A DNA stretch of 26,056 nt from DATAWZ01 sp036266975 (GTDB lineage Bacteria > Actinomycetota > Thermoleophilia > Solirubrobacterales > Solirubrobacteraceae), in the NCBI GenBank assembly GCA_036266975.1, contig DATAWZ010000065.1, positions 1-26,056 on the forward strand. The letters run 5' to 3'. This document shows, piece by piece, positions 23,461 to 26,056 of this stretch. The notes beneath the pieces are model-generated. The model worked only from the letters and a program-made list of their open reading frames with translations. It did no database searches and had not been told where the DNA came from. How positions within the stretch are numbered: position 1 is the first letter of the stretch; every line of letters begins with the position of its first letter. The position numbers were made by a program, and so were the translations under genes.

Positions 23461-24675
23461 GTGAACGGTCCCGGGCGCTCGACCCACCTGCTCACCGCCC
23501 TGCTGGCCGGCGGCGCCGCCGCGGCGGTGCTGCTGATCGCCGGCGTCGGGCATTCGGGCTCCACGACGACGGTCGTGCAGCAGGAGCCGCTCACCAGCCA
23601 GGACGCGCTCGCGGCCGACACCCACTCGGCGCCCGGCCCGACCGGCCTGACGCCGGCGGAGATCTACAAGCTCGACGCGCCCGGGGTGGTCTACATCACC
23701 TCCGACGTCGTCCAGCAGACCCAGTCGCCGTTCGACCTCTTTCCCCAGCAGGAGCAGGGGACCGCGACGGGCTCGGGCTTCGTCGTCAACCGCGACGGCG
23801 ACATCCTCACCAACGCCCACGTGATCGACGGGGCCTACAAGATCACCGTCCAGTTCGGCAACTCCAACGCGGTCACGGCCACCGTGGTCGGCAAGGACCC
23901 CTCCAACGACCTGGCCCTGCTGCGCGTCCCGACGACCGGGATCACGCTCGATCCGCTGCCGCTGGGCAACTCCAACACCGTCCAGGTCGGCGACCCGGCG
24001 CTGGCCATCGGCAACCCCTTCGGCCTGGACCGCACGCTGACGACCGGCGTCATCTCCGCGCTCCAGCGCGACATCACCGCGCCCAACGGCTTCTCGATCG
24101 ACAACGTCATCCAGACCGACGCCCCGATCAACCCGGGCAACTCCGGCGGCCCGCTGCTCAACGCCAACGGCCAGGTGATCGGCATCAACTCCCAGATCGA
24201 GACCGGCGGCAACGGCGACGCGAGCGTCGGCGTCGGCTTCGCGATCCCGATCGACACGGCCAAGGCCGAGCTGCCCGAGCTCGAGAACGGGGAGCAGATC
24301 AAGCAGGGGTACCTCGGACTGCAGACCGTCTCGATCGACTCGAGCCTGGCCGGGCTGAACCTGCCGGTCAACTACGGGTCGCTCGTGCAGAGCGTCGAGG
24401 CCGGCAGCCCAGCCGCCAAGGCCGGCATCCAGGCCGGCAACGTCACCGCCACCGTCGACGGCAACCCGATCGAGCTCGGCGGTGACATCATCGTCTCGGT
24501 CGACGGTCAGACCGTCCCGAACTCCAACATCCTGGGCGCGCTCATCGAGAGCAAGAAGCCGGGGGACAGCGTCACGCTGGGGATCATCCGCGACGGCAAG
24601 CACATCAACGTGCGCGTCACGCTCGTGCAGCGCCCCGCGTCGGTCAACAACCCCGACACGCCCCAGGACGGGTGA
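23461..24675 (+). CDS. HtrA/DegP-type membrane-anchored serine protease with PDZ domain
   Basis: A 404-residue envelope protease for quality control or regulated cleavage outside the membrane. An uncleaved-looking signal anchor occupies ~8-28. The trypsin-like domain (~65-265) has the triad His120 (TNAHV), Asp150 (SNDLALL) and Ser228 (NPGNSGGP). A single PDZ domain follows (~285-390), with SPAAKAGIQ and GDIIVSVDGQ motifs. The GTG at 23461 starts 50 bases after trpC; GGAG lies only two bases before it, too close to be an ideal ribosome binding site, so translation may be weak or leaderless. It is an ordinary actinobacterial HtrA-like protein. A link to the secreted proteins or the CIS is possible but nothing shows it. 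Confidence 0.93.
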   Translation: MNGPGRSTHLLTALLAGGAAAAVLLIAGVGHSGSTTTVVQQEPLTSQDALAADTHSAPGPTGLTPAEIYKLDAPGVVYITSDVVQQTQSPFDLFPQQEQGTATGSGFVVNRDGDILTNAHVIDGAYKITVQFGNSNAVTATVVGKDPSNDLALLRVPTTGITLDPLPLGNSNTVQVGDPALAIGNPFGLDRTLTTGVISALQRDITAPNGFSIDNVIQTDAPINPGNSGGPLLNANGQVIGINSQIETGGNGDASVGVGFAIPIDTAKAELPELENGEQIKQGYLGLQTVSIDSSLAGLNLPVNYGSLVQSVEAGSPAAKAGIQAGNVTATVDGNPIELGGDIIVSVDGQTVPNSNILGALIESKKPGDSVTLGIIRDGKHINVRVTLVQRPASVNNPDTPQDG

Positions 24676-24770
24676 GCGCCCGCGGACGGTTGCTGCCTGA
24701 ATCCACACGTCGATCGGGGACTACGCAGGCCGCCGCTCAAAGCGTGCCTGGCCCGCCTGATCATCGGCAT

Positions 24771-24785
24771 TCAACTCTAAGTTGA
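24771..24785. promoter_or_regulatory. 15-bp palindrome of unknown role
   Basis: TCAACTCTAAGTTGA is a perfect dyad (6-bp arms, CTA centre), AT-rich against its surroundings, 95 bases after the htrA-like stop. No T tract follows. It could be a repressor site or the scar of an inserted element. Confidence 0.3.
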
Positions 24786-25203
24786 GCTCAGATCGTCGTG
24801 TCGGCCTGCGGGACTGCGCCTGGGGGGACGCACCGGTCGCCCGACGAGGCGGCGTGACCGGTCGCGGCCTGGACGACCGTCCTCGGGAGCGGCTTGGAGC
24901 GCTCCCGGGCGAGCCCTTGGGGGTGTCAGCGCTTGCTCCCGCGGCCTGCTCGGTCTGGTCCGAGGCGATACCCGAGAGGCGACCATTCGGGCGCTCGCCC
25001 CGGTGCCAGAACCGACCGTCGGTGCCGGCCGTGATCTCGCTGTAGCCGCGTCGGTCATCTGGCCCACAGCATGGCTGTCAGGGAAGGCCGGCGTATGATA
25101 CCTTCGCCACAAGGGCATTCTGGTGGGGTCGGCCCCCTGCAAGGCGGGCAACGTTGTGCCTTTCCACACGCCGCAGCCACGCAGCGCGATCCGGGGGGCC
25201 GCG

Positions 25204-25383
25204 ATGACCTTGCCCCGCCCACGCGCCGCCGTACTGCTACCGCCGTTCGAGCGCGCATCCGGCGCTCACGTGCCTCCGGCGAGCGGCTCCGGTGCCGCCC
25301 TCGAGCTGTGCGATCTGAGCGAACGCTTTGGCGAGCGGACTGCCTTCTTCGGCGTGTCCTTCAGCATCGCGGATCGCGCGTGC
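25204..25383 (+). pseudogene. possible ABC-transporter ATPase N-terminal remnant
   Basis: From an in-frame ATG at 25204 a Pro/Arg-rich lead is followed (25297-25377) by the stretch A-L-E-L-C-D-L-S-E-R-F-G-E-R-T-A, then F-G-V-S-F-S-I-A, which closely matches the first two strands of an ABC ATPase (usual form: ALEV-x-x-LSKRFG-x-x-TA-x-x-GVSFSI). The expected Walker A Gly-rich loop is absent in all three frames afterwards, so if the match is real only a fragment remains. It is short enough that chance similarity cannot be excluded. Confidence 0.35.
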
Positions 25384-25570
25384 GCTACGAGCCGTCAGTC
25401 TCGCCGAGTGCACGCCCGGCCTCTGCGGCAGCTTCTCCCGGGGACCGCGTCAACCCGTCCTGTCGATCGGCGAGTGCTGGCACTCGCTCAAGGACGTCGG
25501 CCTCGAACTACGTCGAGTTGGCTCAGCTCTGCACGTCGCGGATCTAACCCCTTGATGATCATCTCGCACC

Positions 25571-25576
25571 AGGAGG
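25571..25576 (+). promoter_or_regulatory. Shine-Dalgarno AGGAGG for the terminal secreted gene
   Basis: AGGAGG lies nine bases before the ATG at 25586. It supports a genuine translation start there even though the frame breaks downstream. Confidence 0.6.
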
Positions 25577-25585
25577 CGTGAAGCG

Positions 25586-26056
25586 ATGCAGGGACCGTGG
25601 AGCGGTGGTCGATGCTCTCGCTGCGGACCGGTAATCGCCGGTGGCATCCTCCTGCTGGCGGGCATAGTCGTCGTGACGCCCGCGACGCTTGCGGCGGCGA
25701 GCGCACCGGCCGGCGTTGGAACCCGAACGACAATAACCATCGAGTCTGGAATTTTTACGACTCCGATGGCGCCGTCATGGCGACCATTACACAGAGCGAA
25801 AACACCGAGGCCAAGATCACGACGATATCTCTATCAACGGCGAGTGGACCAGTGGGCACGGTCTCCTACAACTACGGCGCTCATAAGAACCCATTCGTAG
25901 TGCAGGGTTACGGCTGCACCGCCCCCTACACGACGCTTCCCGATGGCAGCCTTGGCTACGCCGTCGTTGAGTACCGCGGAGCCTCGGCCGGGGGCACGGT
26001 CTCAAGCGGAAGCGGGATCGGGCTGCGCGCCTTTCTCCCAGTGACCGCAATCCCCG
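25586..26056 (+). pseudogene. secreted beta-rich protein with frameshift after signal peptide, 3' partial
   Basis: ATG 25586, with a good ribosome binding site, starts a signal peptide (hydrophobic core ILLLAGIVVV, then LAAASAPA). Around base 25715 the protein-like reading moves to another frame, which begins W-N-P-N-D-N-N-H-R-V-W-N-F-Y-D and continues without a stop to the window end with Thr/Ser/Gly/Tyr-rich beta-type sequence (for example VSYNYGAHKNPFVVQGYGC). The original frame becomes Arg-rich and stops at 25900. One missing base near 25711-25717 would restore a single gene. It may be a sequencing error, a disabled gene or, less likely, recoding. I do not recognise the mature part. Base composition here is less GC-rich than the rest of the window. 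Confidence 0.6.

Larger units (their letters stand above)
24676..25585. other. 910-base region with no convincing intact gene
   Basis: Several frames stay open here, but none gives a recognisable full-length protein, and the reading frames look like random high-GC open frames. It holds a 15-bp perfect palindrome TCAACTCTAAGTTGA (24771-24785), a GC-rich hairpin with 8-bp arms CGGGAGCG/CGCTCCCG (24884-24907) without a T tract, and a possible ABC-ATPase fragment (about 25204-25383). It looks like a decayed or recently rearranged accessory stretch. Confidence 0.5.

Noticed and set aside
25094..25099. TATGAT as a -10 box
   Set aside because: No -35-like sequence at the right distance and no convincing gene immediately downstream.
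24777..25169. 130-codon minus-strand frame in the gap after the htrA-like gene
   Set aside because: Pro/Arg-rich without recognisable motif, signal or ribosome binding site; similar to other chance frames.
1..26056. tRNA, rRNA, transposase or integrase genes
   Set aside because: No tRNA T-loop pattern in a noncoding context, no rRNA-like sequence and no DDE or recombinase-like protein was seen on reading.

Overview
The window is high-GC DNA with dense gene packing, many GTG and TTG starts and repeated 4-base start/stop overlaps. This points to an actinobacterium. Large LuxR-type ATPase regulators and secreted FecR-like/Ig-like repeat proteins make a Thermoleophilia (Solirubrobacterales-like) host my best guess. 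That is inference from protein style; no rRNA or other taxonomic marker is present.

Region 1 (1-9531, + strand) is the 3' half of a contractile injection system (CIS/eCIS) operon. It runs VgrG/gpV-like spike (cut by the window start), gp25-like baseplate wedge, gpJ-like baseplate protein and gpI-like tail protein. Three accessory genes follow: a 999-residue zinc-ribbon / Ig-like / transmembrane / PASTA / beta-propeller protein, an M50 intramembrane metalloprotease, and a lytic-transglycosylase-like protein with no signal peptide. All seven genes are joined by exact 4-base overlaps (ATGA or GTGA), so the accessory genes look like integral parts of the system. Sheath, tube and AAA+ ATPase genes are not seen and would lie upstream.

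Region 2 (9541-11102, - strand) converges on the operon. A PAAR/DUF4280-like spike-tip protein with a strong ribosome binding site before a TTG start is coupled (TTGA) to a soluble Ser/Thr kinase. The kinase has no PASTA or membrane domain, while the CIS operon carries a PASTA membrane protein with no kinase domain. My main hypothesis is that the two loci form one membrane-docked, phosphorylation-controlled CIS.

Region 3 (11217-15119, + strand) holds a 64-residue unknown protein, a 933-residue AAA/TPR/LuxR-HTH regulator and a LuxR-type regulator with a degenerate receiver. Two 19-bp perfect dyads with covarying arms lie at similar distances upstream of the 64-residue gene and of the degenerate regulator.

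Region 4 (15121-21499, - strand) holds two tandem secreted paralogues. Each has a signal peptide, a shared N-terminal domain, three or two copies of a 160-residue Ig-like unit, a FecR-like region and a Cys-containing tail.

Region 5 (21597-24675, + strand) is housekeeping: trpD-trpC (4-base overlap), then an HtrA-type membrane-anchored serine protease.

Region 6 (24676-26056) is a poorly coding stretch with a possible ABC-ATPase remnant, then a secreted-protein gene with a good ribosome binding site. Its signal peptide and mature part are in different frames, and it runs off the window end.
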